A DNA stretch of 64,000 nucleotides from CATOSP01 sp965197545. GTDB lineage: Bacteria; Chloroflexota; Dehalococcoidia; Lucifugimonadales; UBA3495. The notes beneath the pieces were generated by a model that was given only the letters and a program-made list of their open reading frames with translations, was not told the origin of the DNA and made no database searches. The stretch spans positions 1,674,001 through 1,738,000 of the forward strand of contig CBDANJ010000008.1 in assembly GCA_965197545.1 (NCBI GenBank), in the 5' to 3' direction. Below, piece by piece: positions 43,675 through 52,984 of this stretch; the stretch's first letter is position 1, and each line of letters starts with the position of its first letter. The position numbers were made by a program, and so were the translations under genes.

Positions 43675-45306
43675 TTACCGGTGTCCTCTCAGGATGAGGA
43701 ACGCCATGGGGATGGAGGCTGCCAGGACCAGGAGTAGAGCCGGGGCTGCGGCTTGGGCGAAATATGCCTCGGAGGTGGCGGACCATATAGACGTGGCAAG
43801 GGTCTCAAACCCTATGGGGCCAAGTATCAGCGTGGCTGGCAGTTCCTTCATGGTTAGCAGGAACACAAGGGCGCCCCCCGCCAGCATCCCCGGACGCACC
43901 AAGGGCGCTGTGATTGACGAGAAGACGCGGAACGGTGAGCTGCCAAGGCTGTGCGCCGCTTCTTCCATCTGCGGGCTCACCTGAAGAAGTGACGTCTTGG
44001 TGGCGCTGAGTCCCGCAGGCAGGAACAACACCAGGTATGCCAGGACCAGAAGCGCATGAGTCTGGTATAAGGGCGAGGCAAATTTCGCGCCGAAATATAC
44101 CAGCGCGAGGGCGATTACAACACCGGGCAGCGCGAACCCTACAAAGGCCATCCGCTCCAAGACGCTGGTGGTCCACCCGGGATGTCTGGCCGCCAAAATG
44201 GCTATCGGCAGCGCCGCGGCCACGCTGACCAGCGCGGCCAGTCCGGAGATAAGCAGCGAGTTTTGGGCAGCCGACCAGAGGAGTAGCAAGGGCTCACCGG
44301 CTAGCACTCCCCGGACTGTCCAATAACTCAGGATGCCCAGGGGAAGGGCCAATGCGAGGATGCCAACTGCCGCACAAAGGGCGAGGGCGGGCCAACGCCA
44401 GCGGCCAAGCCTGACCATTGAGACAGGGCGTACAGCTCCGTTGGTGCTGCGGTAGTATTTGGACTTACCCCGGCTCATGGCCTCAAGGGACACGATGCCC
44501 AGGGCCACGACGACCAACATTAGCGACAAAAACGAGGCCAAAGAACGGTCCAAGGATGACTCATACTGAACGAAGATCGACCATGTGAAGGTCTCGTATT
44601 GGAGGAGCGAGACGGCTCCAAAGTCGCTCAGCGTGTACAGAGCCACCAACAGTCCACCGGCAAGAATCGCAGGGCGCAGCAGCGGCAGCGTGACCCGGAA
44701 GAATGTAGTCCTCGCGCTGGACCCCAATCCAAGTGAGGTTTCTTCCAATGCCGGGTCCAGCCGCCACAGGGCTGCCCGCACCGGAAAGACTACATAGGGG
44801 AAGCTCAGAATCGTCAGCGTCAGCATCGCGCCTGGGAACCCGTAGAAGTCCGGAATCCGCTCGACACCGAATAGATTCTCCAGGAGGCCCTGAAGCATCC
44901 CGCGCGGCCCTAGAGCGACGACGATGATGAACCCTCCAACATACGTAGGGACCACCAGCGGGAGGACCGTCACCACACCCCAGAATCTACGGAAAGGCAG
45001 GTCGGTTCGGACAGTCAACCAGGCAATCGGCACCGCAATGGCTATGGACGCCGCGGTTACGGATACTATCAGAAGCAGGGTCCTTCCCAGGGTCTGCACC
45101 ACCGTGGTATGGAAGAGGAGGTCCGCCCCGCCCGCGCCGGCGGCCCTGAGTATTAGGTAGACCAGCGGCAGGGCCATCGCCACTGCAACCGCGGCTGCCG
45201 GAAGTAGGATGAAGAGAGGAGGGCGCACATGCTTGACGCGTCGTGCCGCCCGAATAGGGGTGAAACTCCCGATCTGCTCGGGACTGGTAACCGCCGTTGT
45301 CTGCAT
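43675..45306 (-). CDS. fbpB: Iron(III)-type ABC transporter permease, fused double MetI
   Basis: 543 residues with two consecutive six-span MetI permease halves, the FbpB/ThiP arrangement. Each half has an EAA coupling loop: ALEETSLGLGSSARTTFFRVTLP (shortened here: EETSLGLGSSARTTFFRVTL) in the first and MEEAAHSLGSSPFRVFSSIT in the second. It forms the membrane channel with the adjacent ATPase. No periplasmic substrate-binding protein gene is found beside it, so that subunit must be elsewhere. The ATG at 45306 lies about 90 bp downstream of a good promoter. Confidence 0.9.
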   Translation of the reverse strand: MQTTAVTSPEQIGSFTPIRAARRVKHVRPPLFILLPAAAVAVAMALPLVYLILRAAGAGGADLLFHTTVVQTLGRTLLLIVSVTAASIAIAVPIAWLTVRTDLPFRRFWGVVTVLPLVVPTYVGGFIIVVALGPRGMLQGLLENLFGVERIPDFYGFPGAMLTLTILSFPYVVFPVRAALWRLDPALEETSLGLGSSARTTFFRVTLPLLRPAILAGGLLVALYTLSDFGAVSLLQYETFTWSIFVQYESSLDRSLASFLSLMLVVVALGIVSLEAMSRGKSKYYRSTNGAVRPVSMVRLGRWRWPALALCAAVGILALALPLGILSYWTVRGVLAGEPLLLLWSAAQNSLLISGLAALVSVAAALPIAILAARHPGWTTSVLERMAFVGFALPGVVIALALVYFGAKFASPLYQTHALLVLAYLVLFLPAGLSATKTSLLQVSPQMEEAAHSLGSSPFRVFSSITAPLVRPGMLAGGALVFLLTMKELPATLILGPIGFETLATSIWSATSEAYFAQAAAPALLLVLAASIPMAFLILRGHR

Positions 45307-45634
45307 CAGGCTCTAGCTACTTGGTCCAGACCTTCGATTCGCCTTTGCTGTGGTTTCGCGGGTACATTGTATCCGGCTAAGAACGCACAGGCTAGCCGGA
45401 ATATTACATAGTATAGCGGCAGCCTTGTCAATCGTGGTAGCGCCGCGTATGCAAGGTATGAGAAGGTTTGTATTCTGCCCAACCCTCGGAAGTTAGAAGG
45501 CGCGCCCGTGAGGCTGGTTGCGGCCACTTGCGTAGTACGCGCCGACGATTTGGACCCGGCACTTGGAATATCGGACCTTGTTGGCTAGACTCAGGTAGCT
45601 TACATGAACGATCGAAGGTCTTTGGAGCCTGGTG
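45307..45634. other. Divergent intergenic region
   Basis: 328 bp between the permease and HAD genes. It holds the permease promoter (45403-45431) and, in the leader, a CCGGCT/AGCCGG hairpin. I see no gene, riboswitch or repeat otherwise. Confidence 0.5.
45403..45431 (-). promoter_or_regulatory. Sigma-70-type promoter of the iron-type transporter operon
   Basis: On the minus strand: perfect -35 TTGACA (45431-45426), 17-bp spacer, -10 TGTAAT (45408-45403). The spacer ends in TATACTA, which resembles half of the palindrome at 42466 and could be a regulator contact, by inference. Confidence 0.55.
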
Positions 45635-46231
45635 ATGCCCAAAACCCTCCTGTTTGACATGGGTGGCGTACTCCTTCATCTGAAGTGGGACAGGTTGTGC
45701 GCTTCACTGGCTAAGCGCTCGACCAGAGACTCGGACGTGGTCCGTACAGAGACGGCCAATGGCCCCATAGTGTCAGCGTCAATGAGGGGCGATCTCAGCC
45801 CATTCGAGTTTTATGAGGCTTTCAGCTCGAAGCTCGGATTGGATACGACCTACGATGAGTTCATCGAAATCTGGAACTGTCTCCTAGTGCCCAACGAAGC
45901 AATAGACCCGCTTATCTCCGAGCTGATCACAGAAGGTTACTACGTTGCGCTGGCATCCAACACCGACCGAATCCACTTTGCCAAAGCAATGGACTGCGTT
46001 GAAACAGTTCCCCTCTTTGAACAGTATTTCCTATCCTGCGAGATGGGCTTGCTCAAGCCAGACCCCAACTTCTTCACAGCAATGGTCGAGGGCCCGGGAG
46101 TCCCGCCGGAGGACTGTGTGTTCATTGACGACACCCAACCCAATGTCGAGGCCGCCAAAAGACTAGGCATTCCCGCCCTACATTTCCGGGGGGTGGACAC
46201 GCTGCGGCAGGACCTCCGAATGGTCCTTTGA
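45635..46231 (+). CDS. HAD family hydrolase (YihX-like)
   Basis: 198 residues from ATG 45635 (GGAG 7 nt upstream). Haloacid-dehalogenase motifs: I, LLFDMGGVLLHL (nucleophile Asp, with Gly at the usual second Asp as in YihX-type phosphatases); II, ALASNTDRIH; III, Lys in GLLKPDPNFF; IV, CVFIDDTQPNVEAAKRLG. Small helical cap of subfamily IA. It is likely a sugar- or nucleotide-phosphatase of unknown substrate. Divergent from the iron-type operon, 73 bp upstream of an amidohydrolase. Confidence 0.9.
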   Translation: MPKTLLFDMGGVLLHLKWDRLCASLAKRSTRDSDVVRTETANGPIVSASMRGDLSPFEFYEAFSSKLGLDTTYDEFIEIWNCLLVPNEAIDPLISELITEGYYVALASNTDRIHFAKAMDCVETVPLFEQYFLSCEMGLLKPDPNFFTAMVEGPGVPPEDCVFIDDTQPNVEAAKRLGIPALHFRGVDTLRQDLRMVL

Positions 46232-46304
46232 CATCCGTTTAAGGGAATATCGTTAGACATAAGACAGTCTTTAGACCCAACTCTTGACCCGAACGGAGGC
46301 GCCG

Positions 46305-47915
46305 ATGGACCTGGTACTAATGGGTGGCAATGTACTCACTCAAGACTCCCGAAGTAGCCGGGCTGAAGCCCTGGCGGTACGGGACGGGAAAATCTCGGCT
46401 GTGGGCTCCAACGCGGAATTGGCCGCACTGGTCAGCGAAAGCACGAAGTTAGTCCATCTGGCCGGGCGGACCGTGGTCCCTGGATTTATCGACCCCCACA
46501 ACCACTTCAGCATCAATACCTTGGAGCCTGTTGCGGTCGACTGTAGCGTGCCTCCCCACGATTCCATAAATGGGATCAAGGACTGTATAGCGGCTGCGGC
46601 GAAGGACCTGCCCAGGAGCAGATGGCTCAGGGGTTGGGGACTGAGAAGCGCCGCGCTAAGCGACCAACGGGCGATAACCCGGTGGGAACTTGACGAGGCT
46701 GTCCCAAACAGTCCGGTCTGTATCATGGATGGGTCGGTCCATGCATGTTACGCCAATTCAGCGGCCCTGGCCCTGGCGGGCATCGACCGTGACACGCCAA
46801 ACCCTCCCCACGGACGGATTCTCAAAGACCATTCCGGGGAACCCGATGGGACCCTTTGGGAGGGCGCGATGGACCTAGTGTACAATCTGTCCCTACGGGC
46901 ATACATGGACCACTACGGGGACAGCGTGGCGGACCTGGTGCGCCAGAACGTACAACGGCACCTGTCCCTCGGCATCACCAGCGTTGGGGACGCGCTGGTC
47001 GTGCCTGACGCCGAGGAACTATACCGTACCGCCGATGGCCTCGGCCAGATTCCCTTCACCCTTCACCAAATGCTGGGGTCCGAGGGATTTTTCGCGCCTC
47101 CTCGTCGTGTGTCCTCCGGTGCGTCGGGAGACGGGAGAATCTCGGACAGGCTGCGCGGCGGGACGATGAAGCTTTTCATGGACCCCGTGTTTCCCGCGTC
47201 GGCATATACGAAGTGCCTAGCGGAGGGCGGCACGGAAGATGTTGGTGAGATTTACTACTCACAGGAAGAAGCCAACAGCCTAGTTGCCGGGGCCCACGAA
47301 AGAGGCATGCAGGTAGCCATTCATTGCCTGGGCAACCGTTCCCTGGACCGCGCTCTGGGGGCTTTCGAAAACGCGATCAGGCAACGGAACGTGTCCGACC
47401 CGCGGTTTCGCATCGAGCACTTTACGGTCACCTCGCCGCAACAGATCAAGCGGGCCGAGGCGCTGGGAGTGGTGGCCGTGGTGCAACCGGCGTTCCACTT
47501 TACCGGGGGCGAGAGGTACAGGGACAGGGCGGAGGAATTGGGCGGAGACGCCCGCCCCATTCCGCTTCGGACCATGCTGGATGAAGGGCTAATGGTGTCG
47601 GCAAGCTCTGACTACCCCTGCGGTCCCCTTAACCCGTTGGTAGGTGTCTTTGCCGCCGTCACCCGGCGGACGCGGCAAGGAGGTGAAGCGGTGATTCCGA
47701 ATGAGGCCGTGAGTGTCGCCGAGGCGCTGCGAATGTATACAATTAACGCCGCCCATGCCATGTCCCGCGAGGGTGAGGCCGGCTCCTTGGAAACGGGCAA
47801 GCGGGCGGACATAGTGGTGTTGAGCCACGACCCTACCTCGGCCAACCCTGACTTCATCCGGGATATCGTCGTAGAACAGACTTATGTGGATGGACGGCTC
47901 CTCTACTCCCGTTAA
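46305..47915 (+). CDS. YtcJ-like amidohydrolase
   Basis: 536 residues from ATG 46305, preceded by CGGAGG; an upstream TTG at 46284 lacks a ribosome site. Amidohydrolase superfamily metal-dependent TIM barrel: urease-like N-terminal sandwich (LVLMGGNVLTQD), metal motif FIDPHNHFS, LFMDPVFP with KLF lysine region, AIHCLGNRS and RIEHFT histidines, SASSDYPCG aspartate, and the C-terminal GSLETGKRADIVVLSHDP sandwich strand. YtcJ-type members hydrolyse N-acyl or cyclic amides; substrate unknown. Probably transcribed with the following amidohydrolase or alone. Confidence 0.92.
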   Translation: MDLVLMGGNVLTQDSRSSRAEALAVRDGKISAVGSNAELAALVSESTKLVHLAGRTVVPGFIDPHNHFSINTLEPVAVDCSVPPHDSINGIKDCIAAAAKDLPRSRWLRGWGLRSAALSDQRAITRWELDEAVPNSPVCIMDGSVHACYANSAALALAGIDRDTPNPPHGRILKDHSGEPDGTLWEGAMDLVYNLSLRAYMDHYGDSVADLVRQNVQRHLSLGITSVGDALVVPDAEELYRTADGLGQIPFTLHQMLGSEGFFAPPRRVSSGASGDGRISDRLRGGTMKLFMDPVFPASAYTKCLAEGGTEDVGEIYYSQEEANSLVAGAHERGMQVAIHCLGNRSLDRALGAFENAIRQRNVSDPRFRIEHFTVTSPQQIKRAEALGVVAVVQPAFHFTGGERYRDRAEELGGDARPIPLRTMLDEGLMVSASSDYPCGPLNPLVGVFAAVTRRTRQGGEAVIPNEAVSVAEALRMYTINAAHAMSREGEAGSLETGKRADIVVLSHDPTSANPDFIRDIVVEQTYVDGRLLYSR

Positions 47916-48088
47916 CTCCTGGCAAGTAGGATGTTCGACGTCCAAATGTCTTGTTAGTCGACGATAGTAGTTTGACAGCTTGGTGGCTGAATGTTAGCGT
48001 TTCCCTGCTGACTTACCTTCGGATATTTGCGATGCAGGTTTCCGTTACGATCCAATCCTTACGCATACCGTCACGCAGGAGATTGTTC

Positions 48089-49297
48089 ATGGAGAGGTTA
48101 AGGTTCATCGACGGCGACTCTCACGTCTTGGAGCCAGAGGCGATCTGGGAAGAGTACCTGGAAGAGAAGTACCGCCACCTAATCAACGGTCATGTGCGCT
48201 GGGTGCGGACTGGCCAAAACGGTGGCAACGGCGCTAACGGAGCGGCCCTAAACGGCGGCGAAAAGAACGCGCTGGCCTTCGAGTTGGAGTTGGAAGTCAT
48301 GGGCCGCCGGCCCCTGGGTGAACGCGACCCCAACGCCGCCACCCGGAATTTCCAGGACCGAGACCTGGACGAGCTGGACACCGCCTATGGTAAGTGGGCC
48401 GACCAGGACTTCCCCGCCAGCGCCTACCGCGAGGTGATGGATGTCCACGGCGTCGATCACATGATCCTTTATCCGACCGCCGGGTTCTGGACCACTGGAG
48501 TCGCCGACATGGACGGCGAGACCGCCATGGCTATCCGCCGGGCCTACAACCGCTGGCTGGGCGATTATTGCCAGGACATTGGACGAGGCGCGTGCGGCGC
48601 GGCGTCCATCGACCTGCGTGACCCAAAGGCGGCAGCCGAGGAGGTCCGGCGCTGCGTCAAGGAGTACGACTTCAAAGCCGTGCACATGAATCCGGCTCCG
48701 GTGCCCAACCTACGTATGTTCGACGAAGAATGCGACGTTCTATGGGCAACCTGCGCCGAGCTTGGCGTGCCCGTGGGACTTCATCCCAGCGCCAACCACC
48801 CCTTCGACCAAGGCTTGCTCGATTACTTGCCTGGCCTGCGGAATTGCCGGACCACGGTCTCTTTCGTGCTGGGGAGCATGCTGGCCTGCACCGGCTTCAT
48901 TATGGGAGGCGTGCTGGAGCGGCATCCCGGTCTAAAGCTGGTGTTCCTAGAGTCCGGATGCGGATGGGCTTCCTTCTGGCTGGACAGGTTGGAAGCGGGT
49001 ATCCAGGGAGGAACTCGTAGGTTGGCGATTCAGGGGCTCAACCATACCCCGGTTGAGTATTTCCAGCGCCAATGTTTCGTAGCCGCCGACCAGGACGACC
49101 CGGGAATCGAGCCGCTAATCAGATCAATCGGCGATCACGTCATAGTTGGGGCCACCGACTTCGGCCATCCCGAAGGCCGGAAATACTTCAAGGCCAAGCA
49201 GGACTTAATGGACCTTCCAGGTGTGTCGCTGGAGAGCAAGCGTAAGCTCCTGTGGGACAATGCTCTAAGGGCCTACCCCATCGACCCGGAGGACTAG
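48089..49297 (+). CDS. Amidohydrolase family (ACMSD-like) metal-dependent hydrolase
   Basis: 402 residues from ATG 48089 (AGGAG 7 nt upstream); longer frames to 47951 have no ribosome site. Amidohydrolase_2 type: N-terminal FIDGDSHVLEPEAIWEEY, a Gly/Asn-rich low-complexity loop (GGNGANGAALNGG, about residues 45-57), KAVHMNPAP, VGLHPSANHPF, LVFLESGCGWASFWLDRLE and the C-terminal IVGATDFGHPEG aspartate. Relatives are decarboxylases (ACMSD, LigW, resorcylate) or C-C hydrolases acting on aromatic ring-cleavage products, which fits the catabolic neighbourhood. The 173-bp gap before it holds no other feature. Confidence 0.9.
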   Translation: MERLRFIDGDSHVLEPEAIWEEYLEEKYRHLINGHVRWVRTGQNGGNGANGAALNGGEKNALAFELELEVMGRRPLGERDPNAATRNFQDRDLDELDTAYGKWADQDFPASAYREVMDVHGVDHMILYPTAGFWTTGVADMDGETAMAIRRAYNRWLGDYCQDIGRGACGAASIDLRDPKAAAEEVRRCVKEYDFKAVHMNPAPVPNLRMFDEECDVLWATCAELGVPVGLHPSANHPFDQGLLDYLPGLRNCRTTVSFVLGSMLACTGFIMGGVLERHPGLKLVFLESGCGWASFWLDRLEAGIQGGTRRLAIQGLNHTPVEYFQRQCFVAADQDDPGIEPLIRSIGDHVIVGATDFGHPEGRKYFKAKQDLMDLPGVSLESKRKLLWDNALRAYPIDPED

Positions 49298-49320
49298 CTC
49301 CCGGAAGCAGCCCGGCCCGC

Positions 49321-50121
49321 CTAGTTCATGCGGGCCCCACCGTCTACGTTTATTGACTGACCGGTGATGTTGCGAGCATCCTCGGAGGCCAGGAAGGCGG
49401 CTAGCTTTCCGATGTCCTCCGGGGTCTGCTCCCGGCCTAGGGGTATCGAGGCCGCGACCCGCCGCTCGAAGACCTCCCGCTCCGTGAGACCCTCAAGCTG
49501 CTGGTCGCCACTGCGGTTTCGCGCCGCGAGGCGTTCCCAAAGAGGAGTCCAGAGCAGGCCGGGACAGATGGCGTTTACGTTGATATTATACGGGGCCAAA
49601 CGCAAGGCCAAGCCCTGGGTCAGACTTATGACCCCCGCCTTGGAGGCGTTGTAGTGGGTGATGGTCGGGCTCCCCTGCCTCCCCGCTATTGACGCGATGT
49701 TGATGATCTTACCGCTGTGCTGCTGAATCATCGGGACCGCCACGGCGTCCGCGGTTAAGGCCACTCCGCGAAGGTTCACCTGGTAGGTGTAGTCCCAGTC
49801 TTCCACTCGAGCTTGCTGGTGTTCGTCCCACCCCATCGCGCCGCCCACGCCCGCGTTGTTGACCAGGATGTCAATCTTCCCGAAATGGGCTAGCGCGGTC
49901 TCAGTGAGCGCGTGTATGGAAGACGGGTCGGTAACGTCGAGAGCCGCTACCATGGACTGGCGTCCAATCTCCGCGACCTCCGCAGCCACCACTTCAGCCC
50001 CCTGGGTGTTCAGGTCCGCGACCACGATGTCCGCGCCCCTCTCGGCGAGCGCTCGGCAGATCCCATGTCCTATACCGCTTGCACCGCCGGTGACAATGGC
50101 GGTGCGTCCTGTTAGGTCCAT
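49321..50121 (-). CDS. SDR family oxidoreductase
   Basis: 266-residue classical SDR: IVTGGASGIGHGICRAL, acidic VADLN after beta-2, NNAG, Ser in NIASIAG, catalytic Tyr/Lys in HYNASKAG, and C-terminal GQSINVDGGARMN. It is similar in length and ends to the SDR at 25753, suggesting paralogy within a large SDR set. The substrate is unknown. GGAG precedes the ATG by 8 nt. It converges with the amidohydrolase gene and follows aroA on the same strand. Confidence 0.92.
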   Translation of the reverse strand: MDLTGRTAIVTGGASGIGHGICRALAERGADIVVADLNTQGAEVVAAEVAEIGRQSMVAALDVTDPSSIHALTETALAHFGKIDILVNNAGVGGAMGWDEHQQARVEDWDYTYQVNLRGVALTADAVAVPMIQQHSGKIINIASIAGRQGSPTITHYNASKAGVISLTQGLALRLAPYNINVNAICPGLLWTPLWERLAARNRSGDQQLEGLTEREVFERRVAASIPLGREQTPEDIGKLAAFLASEDARNITGQSINVDGGARMN

Positions 50122-50170
50122 TGCCCGGCTCCTACCATCTCCAGAATATCTCTCTTCCCCCAGCTACCGA

Positions 50171-50205
50171 CCACTAACCACTAGCCACTAACCACCGGCC
50201 ATTGG
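50171..50205. repeat. Five-copy heptanucleotide tandem repeat
   Basis: Five 7-bp units of consensus CCACTAA (CCACTAA, CCACTAG, CCACTAA, CCACCGG, CCATTGG) in the 89-bp gap between the SDR and aroA genes. Confidence 0.7.
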
Positions 50206-50210
50206 CCCTT

Positions 50211-51488
50211 CTACTCCGCGATAGAGGAAAGTTGCTCGAAGTAGTCCGGGAAGGTCTTTGACACGCATTCGGGGTTGTTGATGGTGATGGCGGAGTCTCC
50301 CAGGGCGGCCAACGAAAAGCTCATGGCCATGCGGTGATCGTTGTAGGTGTCGATGGTTGCGGCAGATATGCGCGCTGGAGGGGTGATCTCCAGGTAGTCA
50401 TCCCCTTCGTAGACGTCCGCCCCCACCTTGCGCAGCTCAGCGGCCATGGCGGCCAACCGGTCTGTCTCTTTGACCCGCCAGTTTGCCACGTTTCGAATGG
50501 CCGTCTTCCCTTGGGCGAATAAGGCGGTCGTAGCGACGGTCATAGCCGCGTCAGTGATGTGGTTCAGGTCGAGGTCAACGCCGCGCAGGTCTCCCCGGGA
50601 AACCTCGATCCAGTCGGGCCCCCGGGACACCTCCGCGCCCATCTGTTCCAGCACGTTGGCCAGGCCCACGTCGCCTTGCACGCTGTTTGCCCCCACTCCA
50701 TTCACCCGCACGGTCCCACCCCTGATGGCGGCGGCGGCCAGGAAATAGGTCGCCGAGGAGGCGTCACCCTCCACCAGGGCCGTGCCGGGTGACCGGTACA
50801 TCTGACCACCAGGCACCCGGAATTGCTCGTATCCGGAGGTCTCGACAGTTGCCCCAAAACTACGGACAACGTCAACGGTCATGTCGATGTAAGGTTTGGA
50901 TACCAAGTCCCCTTCGACGTTTATGACCATGTCCTGCTGGGCCAGCGGAGCAGCCATCAAGAGCGCGGTCAGGTATTGGCTGGATATGTTGCCGCGGACG
51001 GTGACTTCCCCGCCTCTGATGCCATTGGAGATGATTCGCAGGGGTGGATAGCCGTCCCGTTGTACATACTCGATGCGGACACCCAATTGCCGCAGGGCGT
51101 CGACCAGGTCTTTGATGGGGCGTTCGTGCATTCGGGGCTCTCCCGTGAGGTCGAACACGCCCTGTCCGAGGCACAGGGCGGCGCACAACGGGCGAATGGC
51201 TGTCCCTGCGTTACCAAGGAACAGTTCGGTCTCCTGGGGAGGGAATGGTCCGCCGAGCCCGTGGACCCGGCAACGGGTCTTGTCCGCGGACAACTCGAAC
51301 CTCACACCCAGTCTTCGCAGCGCATCCAACATGTGGTTGGTGTCGTCGCTATCCAACAGGTTGTAAACGTCCGTAACCCCGTGGGCCATTGACGCCAGCA
51401 ACAAAATCCGGTTTGACAGGCTCTTGGATCCGGGAAGCTGGATGGTTCCCTGAATCCGCCTGATAGGTTGAAGGACTAATTGGTCCAT
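50211..51488 (-). CDS. aroA: 3-phosphoshikimate 1-carboxyvinyltransferase (EPSP synthase)
   Basis: 425 residues, standard length. It joins shikimate-3-phosphate and phosphoenolpyruvate in aromatic amino-acid synthesis. I place the start at ATG 51488 because MDQLVLQPI aligns with family N-termini; an ATG 14 codons upstream overlaps the next gene. Key segments: LPGSKSLSNRILLLAS, LGNAGTAIRPLCAAL (the PEP/glyphosate loop with class I sequence GNAGTAxRP), GEPRMHERPI, ISSQYLTALLM, and KETDRLAAM with the catalytic Lys/Glu region plus DHRMAMSFSL. Other shikimate genes are not present nearby. The class I loop predicts ordinary glyphosate sensitivity. Confidence 0.96.
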   Translation of the reverse strand: MDQLVLQPIRRIQGTIQLPGSKSLSNRILLLASMAHGVTDVYNLLDSDDTNHMLDALRRLGVRFELSADKTRCRVHGLGGPFPPQETELFLGNAGTAIRPLCAALCLGQGVFDLTGEPRMHERPIKDLVDALRQLGVRIEYVQRDGYPPLRIISNGIRGGEVTVRGNISSQYLTALLMAAPLAQQDMVINVEGDLVSKPYIDMTVDVVRSFGATVETSGYEQFRVPGGQMYRSPGTALVEGDASSATYFLAAAAIRGGTVRVNGVGANSVQGDVGLANVLEQMGAEVSRGPDWIEVSRGDLRGVDLDLNHITDAAMTVATTALFAQGKTAIRNVANWRVKETDRLAAMAAELRKVGADVYEGDDYLEITPPARISAATIDTYNDHRMAMSFSLAALGDSAITINNPECVSKTFPDYFEQLSSIAE

Positions 51489-51526
51489 GTCAGGACTACC
51501 TTCCAATCGAGAGGTCCCCTTTCTCC

Positions 51527-51916
51527 TCATTGCCCTTGATCAGGATGACTGTCAGATTCGCCAAATAACGAATCCTCAATATTGGGATCAAGTATTACGT
51601 TCGACTGTTTCAAGATTTTCCGGATACGATTGCGTTCCTCTTGCTTTCCCTCTTGCTTTCCTTCTTGTTTTCCCTCATTGAACCGTTTCATGCGGTACCT
51701 TTCCGAAAGCAACATGGCAACCTCCACATTGGCGAAGATCATGAGTGTTACCGCAAGGGATGCACCAACTCCCTGACCGATCGCTGTAGCTGTTTCTGGC
51801 CAAGACCTGGCCGGACTGAGGAATATCTCATACCAAACAACCAGAACAGTCAGGCAGTTAACCAGGGCAACGGATAGGATGAAATATAGTGTGAGTCCGT
51901 CTGATTTTTTGGGCAC
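51527..51916 (-). CDS. Small membrane protein with EGKQ repeats
   Basis: 129 residues: two hydrophobic segments (about residues 10-32 and 45-67), then a charged tail with three tandem EGKQ units encoded by a 12-bp direct repeat (about 51645-51690), followed by a basic/acidic region (ERNRIRKILKQ). No family is recognised. The unit number of such a repeat can vary by slippage. Located between aroA and the NHL gene on the same strand; the start has no strong ribosome site. Confidence 0.7.
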   Translation of the reverse strand: MPKKSDGLTLYFILSVALVNCLTVLVVWYEIFLSPARSWPETATAIGQGVGASLAVTLMIFANVEVAMLLSERYRMKRFNEGKQEGKQEGKQEERNRIRKILKQSNVILDPNIEDSLFGESDSHPDQGQ

Positions 51917-51930
51917 ATCGCCAAGACCGG

Positions 51931-52959
51931 CTACGTAGTCGACAGGGTCGGGTTGCGAGGGGGTGCGGCCATGGTCTCTTCATCCAAGGGGATCGCGTCC
52001 TTCTCGTAGATCTGTACCCGGTAGGACTCGTAGTCGGGAATGAAGAGGCGGAATTGGTCGTCCACTCTCACCGAACGGGGCCGGCGAAGATATTTCTCCT
52101 CTTCCAACTTTCCCATCTCGCGCAGCCGGTTGGGCATGGCGTTGGTCATCATATAGGTGCGGGATACCCTGGAGAGGGAAGCGTCGCCCAGGAACTTCCA
52201 GATATAGCGTCCTTCCTGGTTGAACAATTGCACCCGGTTGTTTCCCCAGTCGCACACATAGATATCGCCGTGGCCGTCAACGGCCACTCCGGTGGGCCAG
52301 TTGAACTCCCCATCATGACAGCCCTCTTGACCAATGACCATGAGCGGTTCGCCCGAAGGACTGAGCTTCTGCACTCTCTGGTTTCCCCAGTCGGCCACGT
52401 ACACACCGCCAAGCTCATCCACGTGGACGCCCATGGGAAGCTCGAATTGACCGGGCTCAGACCCTTGGGAACCGAAGCCTCCCAGGTACTCGCCTTCAAC
52501 AGTGAACCGTTGCACTCTGTGGTTCTGGGAGTCGACAATCACCAGATTGCCTTCCGGGTCGAAGGCTATCCCGGCGGGACCCTTAAGCTCTTCCGGACCC
52601 TCACCTTCCTCGCCGAACTTGGACACGAACTCCCCGTCCGGGTGGAACCGGGTAATGCGGTGCATCGCTTCGTCGCTTACGAACAAGTCGCCCTCAGCGT
52701 CGGTGATCACCTGCACCGGCCATTCAAACTGTCCATCCGCACTGCCGTATCCGCCGATCTGGACCAGGTCTCCGGATAGTTGCTCGGCGTCGTCGAGGGA
52801 CCAGACCCGAATCAGCGACGCGCCTTCGGACCTGAGCAGGATGTAAACCACGTCGTCTTTGCCAAAGGCGACGTCAACCGGGAAGTTGGTAATCCGGCGC
52901 ATTCCCAGGGTCTTGTGGTAGGGAAAGCCCGCTCGGAGCAGCCCATACGGTCGTACCAT
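51931..52959 (-). CDS. NHL-repeat beta-propeller protein (cassette 2)
   Basis: 342 residues with about six NHL blades: GYGSADGQFEWPVQVITDAEG (motif GQFEWP), GPAGIAFDPEGNLVIVDSQN, GVHVDELGGVYVADWGNQRV, GVAVDGHGDIYVCDWGNNRV. The C-terminal segment NAMPNRLREMGKLEEEKYLRRP..VRVD matches the same region in the cassette-1 NHL protein, so the two are paralogues. No signal peptide. AGGAGGG lies 11 nt before the ATG. Last gene of cassette 2. Confidence 0.92.
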   Translation of the reverse strand: MVRPYGLLRAGFPYHKTLGMRRITNFPVDVAFGKDDVVYILLRSEGASLIRVWSLDDAEQLSGDLVQIGGYGSADGQFEWPVQVITDAEGDLFVSDEAMHRITRFHPDGEFVSKFGEEGEGPEELKGPAGIAFDPEGNLVIVDSQNHRVQRFTVEGEYLGGFGSQGSEPGQFELPMGVHVDELGGVYVADWGNQRVQKLSPSGEPLMVIGQEGCHDGEFNWPTGVAVDGHGDIYVCDWGNNRVQLFNQEGRYIWKFLGDASLSRVSRTYMMTNAMPNRLREMGKLEEEKYLRRPRSVRVDDQFRLFIPDYESYRVQIYEKDAIPLDEETMAAPPRNPTLSTT

Positions 52960-52984
52960 TTGTGCACGTCCCTCCTGGTGGAAG

